A DNA stretch of 64,000 nt from Rhizobium sp. R711. Its GTDB lineage: Bacteria > Pseudomonadota > Alphaproteobacteria > Rhizobiales > Rhizobiaceae. Shown piece by piece: positions 1-8,691 of the stretch. Both the position numbers and the translations under genes were made by a program. Below the pieces are notes generated by a model that saw only the letters and a program-made list of their open reading frames with translations, was not told the DNA's origin and searched no databases. The DNA lies in contig NZ_LOKZ01000035.1 of NCBI RefSeq assembly GCF_002211365.1, positions 62,001 to 126,000 on the forward strand, read 5' to 3'. Position 1 is the first letter of the stretch; each line of letters opens with the position of its first letter.

Positions 1-1
1 A

Positions 2-1951
2 GCCGAGGGCGGCACTGTCCGGCACCTGCGCTCCATCGGCTCCTTCTACACGGACGCGGCAGGCGACGAAAAGACTATCGGCATCGTCTGGGACGTCACA
101 GCCGACGCGGAAGCGGCCGAAATCCTACGCAAGGCAAAGGATGTCAGCGACATCAAGAATGCCGAGCTGGAGATGGCGCTGGACGAACTGTCACGACGCG
201 AGGCCGAGCTTTCCGAGCTCTCCGGCAAGCTCGATCTGGCGCTCGACTCCTATCAATGCGGGATCTGGGAAGCGACGCTCGACGACGAGGGCTCCATCTG
301 GGACGAGCGAATGCACGAGCTTTACGGGCTGACGCCAAGAGCCGGTTTCATGACCGAACCGGTCTGGCTTTCCTGCATTCTGCCTGAAGATCGCGACTTG
401 GCCCTCGAAAGCGCCCGCCATTTCAAGCAGGTCGGTGACACTCATACCCTGATCTGTCGCGTTCCGACCGAGGACGGCTCGATCCGCTACGTTCGCTCGA
501 CGGGTAAAGTTCACCAAACCCCGAGCGGTCACCAGAAGATCATCGGCGTTGCATTCGATGTTACCGAGGATGCGCTGATGACAGCGCAGCTCAAGGCTGC
601 CAAGGACGAGGCGATCGCCAAGAATATCGAGCTCGAGCTTGCCAAGAACCGCATCGAGCACAACTCGCTGCACGACCCGCTGACGGCGCTCGCCAACCGC
701 CGCAAACTTGATATCGCACTTGAGAACCTGACGCTCGACGGCCGGAGCGAGCGGCAGAAATTCGCAATCCTCCACATCGACCTCGACAGGTTCAAGGAGA
801 TCAACGACACACTCGGTCATGCCGCCGGCGATGCGATGCTGATCCATGCGTCGCGCGTGCTGTCGAGGAACCTGCGCGGAGATGACCTCGTAGCGCGCAT
901 CGGTGGCGATGAGTTCGTGATCCTGGCACACAACGCCAGCGATGCGGTTATGTCTGCCCTTGCCGGCCGGATCATCGAGCAGATGCGCCAGCCGATCGAC
1001 TTCGAGGGATTCGCCTGCCGTTGCGGCGTCTCCATCGGAATCGCGCTTGCGAATGGCGTGCACGTCGATGCTCGCAAGGTGCTGATCAATGCCGACATCG
1101 CCCTCTACCGCGCCAAGAGCCAGGGGCGGAACCGCTACGAATTCTTCAATCACAATCTCCAGGCCGACATCATCAACAACAAGCGCCTGGCCGACGAGAT
1201 TCTTGCCGGCATCGAGAACGGCGAGTTCACCGCCTGGTATCAGCCGCAGTTCTCAGCACGCACGATGCAACTCACCGGCGTCGAAGCCCTGGTTCGTTGG
1301 CAGCATCCGTCCCGGGGACTGCTGACGCCGGACAAATTCCTGAAGATCGCCGACGAGATCAACGTCGTCCAAACGCTTGACCGTATCGTTCTCGACACCG
1401 CGCTGAAGGACAAGATGCGCTGGACGGCAAGGGGCATTTCCGTTCCGAAGATCTCGGTCAACGTTTCGGCACGACGGCTGCATGACGAAACCCTCGCAGA
1501 GTCACTGCGCGGCCTGCAGATCCGCCCCGGTGAGCTGTCCTTCGAGCTGGTCGAATCGATCTTTCTCGACGAGAGCGAGGATGTGGCCGCTCATAACCTC
1601 GATCAGATCAAGGCGCTTGGGATCGACATCGAGATTGATGATTTCGGGACCGGTCATACCTCGATCGTCAGCCTCCTCAAGCTCAAGCCGAAGCGGCTCA
1701 AGATCGACCGGCAGCTGGTTCAACCGGTGATGAATTCGCCGCAGGAGCGCGCGCTGGTCAGCTCGATCATCGACATCGCCCGCTCGCTTGGTGTCGAAAC
1801 GGTGGCGGAAGGCGTCGAAACGGCGTCGCATGCCGCCCTCCTCAACGAGCTCGGCTGTGACCTGTTGCAGGGCTACGCATTCTCCCGCCCGCTTTCTTTC
1901 GAGGACTTCGCGCAAATGGCGGCCGGAAGTTCCTGGCGTATCGCCTCCTGA
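2..1951 (+). CDS. PAS-GGDEF-EAL protein for cyclic-di-GMP turnover, 5' partial
   Basis: The gene runs in from the left edge; 649 residues are visible and the true start lies outside. The open frame begins with the end of a PAS/PAC sensor module (about residues 1-40 visible), then a coiled linker and a second PAS domain (about 75-190). A diguanylate cyclase domain follows with the intact signature RIGGDEF near residue 301, preceded by an RGDD inhibitory-site motif at the usual five-residue spacing. A phosphodiesterase domain then starts with VEALVRW near 428 and keeps NVSARRL, the acidic residue in ELVES, DDFGTG, KIDRQLV and VAEGVET. Both catalytic cores therefore look intact, so the protein could make or break c-di-GMP. 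Which activity dominates, and what the PAS domains sense, cannot be read from the sequence. The internal ATG at 173 is not the start, because the PAC sequence continues upstream of it. Confidence 0.93.
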   Translation, partial: AEGGTVRHLRSIGSFYTDAAGDEKTIGIVWDVTADAEAAEILRKAKDVSDIKNAELEMALDELSRREAELSELSGKLDLALDSYQCGIWEATLDDEGSIWDERMHELYGLTPRAGFMTEPVWLSCILPEDRDLALESARHFKQVGDTHTLICRVPTEDGSIRYVRSTGKVHQTPSGHQKIIGVAFDVTEDALMTAQLKAAKDEAIAKNIELELAKNRIEHNSLHDPLTALANRRKLDIALENLTLDGRSERQKFAILHIDLDRFKEINDTLGHAAGDAMLIHASRVLSRNLRGDDLVARIGGDEFVILAHNASDAVMSALAGRIIEQMRQPIDFEGFACRCGVSIGIALANGVHVDARKVLINADIALYRAKSQGRNRYEFFNHNLQADIINNKRLADEILAGIENGEFTAWYQPQFSARTMQLTGVEALVRWQHPSRGLLTPDKFLKIADEINVVQTLDRIVLDTALKDKMRWTARGISVPKISVNVSARRLHDETLAESLRGLQIRPGELSFELVESIFLDESEDVAAHNLDQIKALGIDIEIDDFGTGHTSIVSLLKLKPKRLKIDRQLVQPVMNSPQERALVSSIIDIARSLGVETVAEGVETASHAALLNELGCDLLQGYAFSRPLSFEDFAQMAAGSSWRIAS

Positions 1952-2113
1952 CACCATCGTTTACAATCAGCGGAAACACCATTTCCTTTCGTTGACGGTT
2001 TCGAGCAAAGAAAGGCTTTTGCCGCTGCGTTTTTTTGGCCTATGAGTGTCGCGCATTTTTCAGATGAAGGACGCCGCCGGTGACGACCGGTTGGCGCGAT
2101 CCGGTCGGGACAC

Positions 2114-3211
2114 ATGTCGCATAACACATTCGGTCATCTCTTCCGTGTAACCACCTGGGGCGAAAGCCACGGGCCGGCGCTTGGCTGCGTCGTCGACGGC
2201 TGCCCACCCGGTCTGCTCTTCAAGCTCGAGGACATTCAGATCTGGCTCGACAAGCGAAAGCCCGGCCAGTCGCGCTTTGTGACGCAGCGTCGCGAGGCTG
2301 ATCTGGTCAAGGTGCTGTCCGGCGTCATGCTGGACGCCGACGGCGAGACGATGATCACGACTGGCACGCCGATCTCGATGATGATCGAGAACACCGACCA
2401 GCGCTCCAAGGATTACGGCGAGATCGCACGACAGTACCGGCCTGGCCATGCCGACTACACCTACGATGTAAAGTACGGCATTCGCGACTATCGCGGCGGC
2501 GGCCGCTCGTCGGCCCGCGAAACGGCGGCGCGCGTAGCAGCAGGCGGCATTGCTCGTCTTGTTGTGCCCGGGGTCAAGGTGCGCGGCGCTCTGGTGCAGA
2601 TCGGCAAACACAAGATCAACCGCCAGAACTGGGATTGGGATCAGGTCGACCAGAATCCCTTCTTCGCGCCGGATGCCGCGATCGTTCCCGTGTGGGAAGA
2701 ATATCTCGATGGCATCCGCAAGAACGGCTCTTCGATCGGCGCTGTCGTCGAGGTAGTGGCCGAAGGCGTGCCGGTAGGTCTCGGCGCCCCGATCTATGGC
2801 AAGCTCGACCAAGACATCGCCTCGCTGCTGATGTCGATCAACGCCGTCAAGGGCGTCGAAATCGGCAACGGCTTCGAAGCCGCTGAGATCACCGGCGAGG
2901 AAAACGCCGATGAGATGCGCATGGGCAATGACGGCAAGCCATTGTTCCTGTCGAACAAGGCCGGCGGCATCCTCGGCGGCATCTCGACCGGTCAGCCTCT
3001 TATCGCGCGTTTTGCCATCAAGCCGACGTCATCGATCCTGACCGAGCGCCGGTCGATCGATGCCGATGGGAACAATGTCGATATTCGCACCAAGGGGCGG
3101 CACGATCCGTGCGTCGGCATTCGCGCCGTGCCGATCGGCGAAGCGATGGTCGCCTGCGCCGTCGCCGACCATTACCTCCGTGACCGCGGCCAGACCGGCC
3201 GACTGAAATAG
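2114..3211 (+). CDS. aroC: Chorismate synthase
   Basis: This is a 365-residue chorismate synthase of normal length. It removes phosphate from 5-enolpyruvylshikimate-3-phosphate to give chorismate, the last shared step to aromatic amino acids and 4-hydroxybenzoate, using reduced FMN. The N-terminal motif GESHGPALG, the central GGGRSSARETAARVAAG and the C-terminal RHDPCVGIRAVPIGEA are all present. The ATG at 2114 follows a GGGA a few bases upstream and gives the expected N-terminus MSHNTFGHLFRVTTWGESHG. ribB starts 10 bp downstream on the same strand, so the two are probably co-transcribed. aroA, which makes the substrate of AroC, is in the same window at 52.4-53.7 kb. Confidence 0.97.
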   Translation: MSHNTFGHLFRVTTWGESHGPALGCVVDGCPPGLLFKLEDIQIWLDKRKPGQSRFVTQRREADLVKVLSGVMLDADGETMITTGTPISMMIENTDQRSKDYGEIARQYRPGHADYTYDVKYGIRDYRGGGRSSARETAARVAAGGIARLVVPGVKVRGALVQIGKHKINRQNWDWDQVDQNPFFAPDAAIVPVWEEYLDGIRKNGSSIGAVVEVVAEGVPVGLGAPIYGKLDQDIASLLMSINAVKGVEIGNGFEAAEITGEENADEMRMGNDGKPLFLSNKAGGILGGISTGQPLIARFAIKPTSSILTERRSIDADGNNVDIRTKGRHDPCVGIRAVPIGEAMVACAVADHYLRDRGQTGRLK

Positions 3212-3221
3212 GAACACTGAC

Positions 3222-4325
3222 ATGCCTTATGATCAAAAGCGCGTCGTCGATGCCATCCGAGCCTTCGAGGCCGGCGAAATCGTCGTGGTGATGGATGACG
3301 ACGACCGCGAGAACGAAGGCGACCTGATCGTTGCGGCTGTTCACTGCACCGCGGAGAAGATGGCTTTTATCGTGCGTCACACCTCCGGCATCGTCTGCAC
3401 GCCGATGCCCAAGGAGGAGGCCCGCCGGCTCAACCTGAATGCGATGGTTGCCGAAAACGATTCGGCCCATACGACCGCCTTCACCGTTTCGGTCGATTTC
3501 AAGCATGGCACGACGACGGGCATTTCCGCCGACGACCGCACGCTGACGGTCCGCAATCTGGCGAACCCCAATGTCGGCCCGGCAGATTTCGTCCGTCCCG
3601 GCCACATCTTCCCGCTCGTCGCTCGCGAGGGCGGCGTGCTGATGCGCTCCGGCCATACGGAAGCCGCGGTTGATCTCTGCAAGCTTGCCGGGCTGCCGCC
3701 GGTCGGCGTGATCTGCGAGCTTGTCAATGACGACGGCACCGTCACGCGTGGCCCGCAGGTGGTCGACTTCGCCGCAAAACACGGGCTGAAGCTCGTCTCG
3801 GTCGCCGATCTCATTGCCTATCGCCAGCGCAAGGAAACCTTGATCGAACTCGGCGCCAGCTTCGACATCGAAACGCCTTTCGGCAAGGCCAAGGCCCATA
3901 CCTACTCGCTCCCCTGGGATCCGATGCAGCACCTCGCCGTCGTCTTTGGCGACATTCGCGACGGCATCGATATTCCAGTCCGCCTGCACCCTGAAAATGT
4001 CGCGGAGGACCTCTTCGGCAAGCGCAGCCCGGTCGATCACTACATGCAGAAGATCGCCGAGGAAGGCCGCGGTATCATCGTCTATCTCCGCGAAGGTTCC
4101 GTCGGCGTCGGCCATTACGACAACGGGCGCAAGACGCGCAGCCAGGGCCGCGAATCCCACGCCGAAGCCAAGAGCCGCGAAAGCGAATGGCTGGAGATCG
4201 GTCTCGGTGCGCAAATCCTCAAGGACCTCGGCGTCAGCTCCATCAAGCTGCTCACCAGCCGCGAGCGTCACTACGTCGGCCTCGAGGGCTTCGGGATCAA
4301 AATCACCACAACGGAGATTTGCTGA
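3222..4325 (+). CDS. ribB: 3,4-dihydroxy-2-butanone-4-phosphate synthase with a degenerate GTP cyclohydrolase II-like C-terminal half
   Basis: The N-terminal part (about residues 1-205) is a complete DHBP synthase, which converts ribulose 5-phosphate to the four-carbon precursor of riboflavin. It has DDDDRENEGDLI, RPGHIFPL, RSGHTEAAVDL and the acidic ICELVNDDG segment. The C-terminal half (about 206-367) keeps the length and outline of GTP cyclohydrolase II, as in bifunctional RibBA, but lacks the cysteine zinc cluster. Where C-x2-GD...CxC is expected the sequence reads AVVFGDIRDGIDIPVRLH, with no cysteines. The second activity is therefore presumably lost and another gene would be needed for it. 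An AGGA precedes the ATG. The 10 bp gap to aroC leaves no room for an FMN riboswitch. Confidence 0.93.
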   Translation: MPYDQKRVVDAIRAFEAGEIVVVMDDDDRENEGDLIVAAVHCTAEKMAFIVRHTSGIVCTPMPKEEARRLNLNAMVAENDSAHTTAFTVSVDFKHGTTTGISADDRTLTVRNLANPNVGPADFVRPGHIFPLVAREGGVLMRSGHTEAAVDLCKLAGLPPVGVICELVNDDGTVTRGPQVVDFAAKHGLKLVSVADLIAYRQRKETLIELGASFDIETPFGKAKAHTYSLPWDPMQHLAVVFGDIRDGIDIPVRLHPENVAEDLFGKRSPVDHYMQKIAEEGRGIIVYLREGSVGVGHYDNGRKTRSQGRESHAEAKSRESEWLEIGLGAQILKDLGVSSIKLLTSRERHYVGLEGFGIKITTTEIC

Positions 4326-4332
4326 GTTTCAG

Positions 4333-4902
4333 CTAGATAGTATTGGCAAAGATCTCAATATGGACAAGACGATCGTTGCGATAGGTTATCGAGAAGTCGT
4401 ACGCATAAGGCTGCAGAATGTAATACCAGCGCTGCCACTGCGCTATAAGGCTGCTACAGCTCTCGGTATGTTCAGTGCATCCAAAGCTGAGCGTGCGATC
4501 GGAACCGTTTGGTAGAATGCGCGTGTTATCGTTGTACTTCAGATGCTGCGCGCTCAGCCAAGCGGCCCCTTGCTCCGGACCTCCCAAAGTATCCAGCATC
4601 CGGAATAGACAGATTTGCGCATCCCACTCCGTACGGAAACGGCTCCAATCGATCTCGAAGGAGTCCTGCTGCGCACAGCTTTCAGCATCCGGCCATCTTT
4701 CGAGGGCGCGCAGTAACCCAAGTGCGATATCGTAATGCGGATCGCGCAGCATCCGATAGTTTCCCAGAGAAACAATACCGTCGGGGCTGATCGAGGTGAT
4801 GTGGCTCTTGAGATATGCGACGTAGGCCGCAGCGCATCCGGCCAGCGCGACGACCACTGAAAGAAATCGAAGAATACGGCGAACCTTGACGGAAGCGAGC
4901 AT
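4333..4902 (-). CDS. Hypothetical protein with an N-terminal membrane anchor
   Basis: The function is not recognised. The chosen ATG at 4902 gives 189 residues and has GAAAGG about 8 bp upstream. A longer reading back to 5052 would only translate the antisense of the preceding gene. Residues about 9-30 form one hydrophobic segment (RILRFLSVVVALAGCAAAYV), a signal anchor or uncleaved signal, followed by a soluble domain rich in Trp and Tyr with four cysteines. The gene starts 20 bp after the stop of the YcaQ-type glycosylase on the same strand, so the two probably share a transcript. The soluble part probably faces the periplasm, with disulfides possible. It converges with ribB, with 7 bp between the two stops. 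Confidence 0.7.
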   Translation of the reverse strand: MLASVKVRRILRFLSVVVALAGCAAAYVAYLKSHITSISPDGIVSLGNYRMLRDPHYDIALGLLRALERWPDAESCAQQDSFEIDWSRFRTEWDAQICLFRMLDTLGGPEQGAAWLSAQHLKYNDNTRILPNGSDRTLSFGCTEHTESCSSLIAQWQRWYYILQPYAYDFSITYRNDRLVHIEIFANTI

Positions 4903-4922
4903 CGCTGTGTCCAGCCTTTCAT

Positions 4923-6119
4923 CTAGCTCTTCGTGTACCACGCATCCAGCAGCACGACCTTCGCCAGTCCCGCAAACTTTGCCACGCGCTCCAGTTCGGC
5001 ATGCAGCCTTTCCAGTCGCCCGACCGCAGCCTTTACGCCCGGCTCCAACCATAGCCGCTTGACGTCCAGCGTTCCGCCTTTGCGATCTGCCTTCATGTCG
5101 ATGCGGCCGATCAGCTTGTCACCTTCCAGAAGCGGGAAAACGTAGTAGCCGTATTCGCGCTTCGGCTCTGGCACGAATACTTCAATGCGATAAAAGAAGC
5201 CGAAGAGGCGTTCAGTGCGATTACGGTCGCGGATCATCGGATCGAAGGGGCTGAGCACACGCACGCGCGGGGGCGCCTCGGGATAGTCCTGAAGGCTCGT
5301 GAGCAGATCCGGGAAGGCCCAGGATGGGCGCGACTTGCCACCAAGCGCCGGCTCGATCAGCACCTCGGTCAACTCGTCGCGATGCGCGTTGACCCAGGTT
5401 TTCGCTTCATCGGGCGACAGCAGATCCCAGAAAGCGGCAATCTCGCCATGCGTGGCAAAGCCCAACCGCGTCAGCGCACTGCGGCAGGCCCAGTCGACAA
5501 ACTCCTCACGGCTGACCTGAGGCTCGCGATATTCCGCCGGGATGACGCGCTCGACCAGATCATAGATCTTCTGGAAATTTGAGCGGCCGGCGATCGCGAA
5601 CTTACCTGTATGCCAGAAATACTCCAGCGCCGTCTTGTTCGGGTGCCAGTTCCACCAGCCGCCGGAAACATGCCCATCCGCCTTGATCTCACGCGCCATG
5701 ATCGCGCCGTCGCGGACGACCCGCTCATAGGTTTCATCGAAGGCATGCTCGAAGCCCTCGCCGCGCCATTTGCGCCAGCGCTCGATGATGGCTTCTTCCT
5801 CGTGACGGAACTTGTGCTTCCAATATTTGAAGAATGCGCTCGGCAGGATGGAGGCGTCATGCGTCCAGTGCTCGAAGAGCGAGCCCTCTTTCTCCAGCAG
5901 TGCCGTCAGGTGCTCGCGCTTGTAGGTCTGGTTGCGGGAAAACAGGATCTGGTGATGCGCCCGCTCCACCGTCTGGATGCTGTCCACCTGCACGAAACCG
6001 AGTTCGTGGATAAGCTCCAGCAGGCCGGCTTTCGTCAGCGCCTTGTTCGGCGGCGCGCTCAGGCCCTGCTTGGCGAGGAATATGCGGCGGGCATCGGAAT
6101 TCGAAACGAGATTCGTCAT
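4923..6119 (-). CDS. YcaQ/AlkX-type winged-helix DNA glycosylase
   Basis: This 398-residue protein matches the HTH_42 family (E. coli YcaQ/AlkX, Streptomyces AlkZ). These enzymes excise alkylated bases and unhook interstrand DNA crosslinks using tandem winged-helix domains. The catalytic motif is visible near the N-terminus as FVQVDSIQTVERAHH, where Q44-V-D46 matches the Q-x-D form of AlkX rather than the Q-x-Q of AlkZ. Further family blocks are LFEHWTHDASILP, PFDPMIRDRNRTERLFGF and YGYYVFPLLEGDKLIGR. The length is typical. It is divergent from bioM (149 bp between starts) and leads a probable two-gene operon with the small anchored protein downstream. Substrate range is inferred from the family only. 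Confidence 0.88.
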   Translation of the reverse strand: MTNLVSNSDARRIFLAKQGLSAPPNKALTKAGLLELIHELGFVQVDSIQTVERAHHQILFSRNQTYKREHLTALLEKEGSLFEHWTHDASILPSAFFKYWKHKFRHEEEAIIERWRKWRGEGFEHAFDETYERVVRDGAIMAREIKADGHVSGGWWNWHPNKTALEYFWHTGKFAIAGRSNFQKIYDLVERVIPAEYREPQVSREEFVDWACRSALTRLGFATHGEIAAFWDLLSPDEAKTWVNAHRDELTEVLIEPALGGKSRPSWAFPDLLTSLQDYPEAPPRVRVLSPFDPMIRDRNRTERLFGFFYRIEVFVPEPKREYGYYVFPLLEGDKLIGRIDMKADRKGGTLDVKRLWLEPGVKAAVGRLERLHAELERVAKFAGLAKVVLLDAWYTKS

Positions 6120-6234
6120 AGCGCATCATAGGCCGGAAAATGTTCCTAGCCACCCGATAAGTTTGAGGGGACCAGTCAGGAAGGAGCAACCAACATTCAT
6201 TGCGAGATTTTGAGCTTTCAAAGTGCGAAATTCG

Positions 6235-6244
6235 TTATAGAACG
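6235..6244. promoter_or_regulatory. Possible BioR-like operator upstream of bioM
   Basis: TTATAGAACG lies 25 bp before the bioM start. The BioR consensus in alphaproteobacteria is the palindrome TTATMKATAA, and this site agrees at seven of ten positions. The biological fit is good, because BioR (a GntR-family regulator) controls biotin genes including bioMNY and bioY in rhizobia. The sequence match is partial and could be chance. Confidence 0.25.
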
Positions 6245-6268
6245 GCCTCTCAATTCACGAGGAACCAG

Positions 6269-6946
6269 GTGGATATCCGTTTCGAAGGAGCAGGGGTCAG
6301 CTATGGTGCACGTGTCGCGCTGGCGCCCGTGACGCTGCAACTCAACGAAAAGCGCATCGGCATCATCGGCCTCAACGGCTCGGGCAAGACGACCTTTGCG
6401 CGCCTCATCAACGGCCTGACCAAGCCGAGTGTCGGACGCGTGATCGTCAACGGCCGCGATACGGCCGACGCCAAGGCCGTTCTCACCGATGTCGGCTTCA
6501 TCTTCCAGTCTCCGCAAAACCAGATCATTCTGCCCATCGTGCGTGATGACATCGCCTTCGGGCTGAAGAGCCGCGGCTACAAGCCGGCGGAAATAGAGGC
6601 TAAGGTGGAGGCGGTCCTGCAGCGTTTCAGCGCCGCCCATCTAGCTGAGCGCCGGGCGCACGAGCTTTCGGGCGGAGAACTCCAACTTGCCGCCCTGTGT
6701 TCCGTGCTGGTCACCGGTCCAGACATTCTCATTTTGGACGAGCCGACCAACCAACTGGACCTCAAGAACCGCGGTCTCGTGCAGAGGCTGGTGGAAAGCC
6801 TTCCCGAGAACGCGATCGTCATCAGCCACGATCTGGAGTTGGTCGCCGACTACGAGCGGGTGCTGGTTTTCCATGAGGGCAATCTCGTTGCCGACGCGCC
6901 TGCTGGAGAAGCGATCCGTTGCTACAGGGAGATCGCCAGCCGATGA
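6269..6946 (+). CDS. bioM: Biotin transporter ATP-binding protein (ECF-type)
   Basis: This is the ATPase of the energy-coupling-factor biotin transporter BioMNY, on the cytoplasmic face of the membrane. I choose the GTG at 6269, which gives 225 residues. It sits 6 bp after GAGGA and yields the short start VDIRFEGAGVSYG normal for the family. An in-frame start at 6200 would add 23 unlikely residues. Walker A GLNGSGKTT is at about 34-42, the Q-loop at IFQSPQNQ, the ABC signature LSGGELQLAAL at about 133-143, Walker B ILILDEPTNQLD at about 153-164 and the switch histidine in VISHDLE. bioN overlaps its stop by an ATGA, and bioY follows. Confidence 0.93.
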   Translation: MDIRFEGAGVSYGARVALAPVTLQLNEKRIGIIGLNGSGKTTFARLINGLTKPSVGRVIVNGRDTADAKAVLTDVGFIFQSPQNQIILPIVRDDIAFGLKSRGYKPAEIEAKVEAVLQRFSAAHLAERRAHELSGGELQLAALCSVLVTGPDILILDEPTNQLDLKNRGLVQRLVESLPENAIVISHDLELVADYERVLVFHEGNLVADAPAGEAIRCYREIASR

Positions 6947-7551
6947 AGTCGCTTTTCGTCGAAGGCAACAGCGCCATGCATCGGGTTTCGGCTCGCGCCA
7001 AGCTGCTTGCGCTTGCCGCCCTCGGCGTCGTGCTCTTCCTTTCGACGAATCTCCTGCTGCTTGCCTTGGCGGTGGTCGCCACGGCCGCGATCTACTTCAG
7101 CATCGGCCTTCCGGGACGATCCGCGCTTGCGCGGCTGAAGCCGGTCTTCCTGACGATCGTCATTGTGGCGTTGTTCAGTCTGGCCTTCAATCCCTGGCAT
7201 GTCGCAATCGTCGCCCTGCTGCGCCTGACCGCATTGATGCTGTTTGCTGCCGCCGTGACAGCAACGACCACAATTGCGCAATTCATTGATGAGATTACAC
7301 TTCTGGCACGACCGCTGGAGCGCCTCGGACTTCTCCGGGCCAACGATGTCGGCCTTGCTGTCGGGCTCGTCGTCCGTTTTGTACCCGAAATCCTCGATCG
7401 TTACAGTGCCATCCGCGAGGCGCACGCGGCTCGTGGCATCAAGGTACGACCAACGACCGTGCTCGTGCCGCTGGTCATTCTGACGCTGAGGGATGCGGAT
7501 AACATTGCGGCGGCAATTGACGCGCGCGGCGTTCGGCGGCATCTCAATTGA
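6943..7551 (+). CDS. bioN: Biotin transporter transmembrane (EcfT) protein
   Basis: This is the 202-residue membrane coupling component of the BioMNY transporter, CbiQ/EcfT family. The ATG at 6943 overlaps the bioM stop as ATGA, which fits translational coupling; an upstream in-frame start at 6919 lies inside bioM and is less likely. There are about four to five hydrophobic helices, for example LLALAALGVVLFLSTNLLLL and LTIVIVALFSLAF. The coupling helices near the C-terminus carry the two Ala-Arg-Gly motifs of EcfT, EAHAARGIK and AIDARGVRR, which contact the ATPases. Confidence 0.93.
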   Translation: MKSLFVEGNSAMHRVSARAKLLALAALGVVLFLSTNLLLLALAVVATAAIYFSIGLPGRSALARLKPVFLTIVIVALFSLAFNPWHVAIVALLRLTALMLFAAAVTATTTIAQFIDEITLLARPLERLGLLRANDVGLAVGLVVRFVPEILDRYSAIREAHAARGIKVRPTTVLVPLVILTLRDADNIAAAIDARGVRRHLN

Positions 7552-7574
7552 GAACTCGCTAACAGGAGCCCTGC

Positions 7575-8138
7575 ATGAGCACTCGCGACCTCGTTCTCTC
7601 CGCCCTCTTCGCGGCCATCATCGTCGCGCTCGGCATTCTGCCGCCGATCACGCTCGGCTTCATTCCGGTGCCGATCACGGCGCAGTCGCTCGGCGTGATG
7701 ATGGCGGGTGTCGTGCTCGGCGCGCGCCGCAGTACGATTGCCGTCCTCATCGTCCTCGTGCTTGTTGCAATCGGCCTTCCCGTGCTTTCCGGCGGTCGTG
7801 GCGGGCTGGCAGCCTTCGCCGCACCGACCACCGGCTTTCTGATCGGCTGGGTATTGGCGGCTTTCGTCACCGGTTATCTCAGCGAGCGGCTGGTCAAGTC
7901 AGAGCAATCGGCGCTGGTACAGACGGTCGGCTTCTTCCTTGCTGCGATGATCGGTGGCATCGTCGTTCTCTATGCCTGCGGCATCTTCTATCTGGCGTTC
8001 GCCGCCCAGCTTGGCCTCTCCAAGGCCTTCCTTGGCTCAATGGCGTTTATCCCCGGTGACGTCATCAAGGCGCTCGTTGCAGCGCTTGTCGGCCGTGCCG
8101 TCATGGTCGGCTATCCCTTGCTGCCGGTGCGCAGCTAA
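7575..8138 (+). CDS. bioY: Biotin-binding S component of the BioMNY transporter
   Basis: This is the 187-residue integral membrane substrate-capture protein for biotin. It has about six hydrophobic segments and the family block GFIPVPITAQSLGVMMAGV, followed by GLPVLSGGRGGLAAF and PTTGFLIGW. An ACAGGAG lies 6-8 bp before the ATG. It is third in the operon, 23 bp after bioN. BioY proteins can sometimes work alone, but here the dedicated BioMN module is adjacent, so this is the classical high-affinity tripartite system. Its stop overlaps the stop of the convergent thioesterase gene. Confidence 0.95.
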   Translation: MSTRDLVLSALFAAIIVALGILPPITLGFIPVPITAQSLGVMMAGVVLGARRSTIAVLIVLVLVAIGLPVLSGGRGGLAAFAAPTTGFLIGWVLAAFVTGYLSERLVKSEQSALVQTVGFFLAAMIGGIVVLYACGIFYLAFAAQLGLSKAFLGSMAFIPGDVIKALVAALVGRAVMVGYPLLPVRS

Positions 8139-8530
8139 TCGACGAAACCATAAAGCCAGTCGCGCGTGACTTCGGGAAGCGGGACTGGCGAACGATCTTC
8201 GCGTGAGCGCGCCTGCCAGATGATCTCGACCTCGGCAGAGCGCTCATCGCCAATGTCGGCTGCAATGATGAAGCCAACCGAACGCACACCGATCTTGTCC
8301 ACCGACGCAGTGAACACGACCCGCTCATCGTAATGCAGCGGCCGATGGAGAATGCAGGTCACCTTGCTGGCGATGTAAAGCGGTTCGTCCTGCAACCGTG
8401 GCCTCGACGACCAGAAGGTCGCCAGCACGGACTCGGCATAGGAAATATAGGAGCCCAAAAATACCTGGCCGTTCATGTCGACATCGCGGAACGGCACATT
8501 CATCTCAACGGTGCGCGTGACCTCGTTCAT
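8135..8530 (-). CDS. 4-hydroxybenzoyl-CoA thioesterase-family (hotdog) protein
   Basis: This is a small hotdog-fold acyl-CoA thioesterase of 131 residues from the ATG at 8530; a TTG five codons upstream is the alternative. The family motif appears as FRDVDMNGQVFLGSYISYAE, where D18 corresponds to the catalytic aspartate of YbgC/4HBT enzymes and the usual His after Gly is replaced by Gln. The substrate cannot be told. The gene is convergent with bioY and the last four bases overlap. No partner gene indicates a pathway; a housekeeping role clearing acyl-CoAs is inference. Confidence 0.8.
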   Translation of the reverse strand: MNEVTRTVEMNVPFRDVDMNGQVFLGSYISYAESVLATFWSSRPRLQDEPLYIASKVTCILHRPLHYDERVVFTASVDKIGVRSVGFIIAADIGDERSAEVEIIWQARSREDRSPVPLPEVTRDWLYGFVD

Positions 8531-8691
8531 TGATCTTTCTACCAATTTCCCCCTCCCCTCAGACTAGCCGCGAGGCCGACCGAAGTAAACGGGAGGACCG
8601 GTGCGAGGAGCAACGCGCGCGCTTGTTGAAATCGGCGCATCGAGCCCCATCTGCTGTGGATCATGACGGGAGGGAAAGATAGAGTGATCCC

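Noticed and set aside
3212..3221. FMN riboswitch before ribB
   Set aside because: The gap to aroC is 10 bp, too short for any riboswitch.
4903..5052. Upstream extension of the small anchored protein
   Set aside because: It would overlap the end of the glycosylase gene in another frame and is rich in Gly/Arg without any feature; the ATG at 4902 has its own ribosome site.
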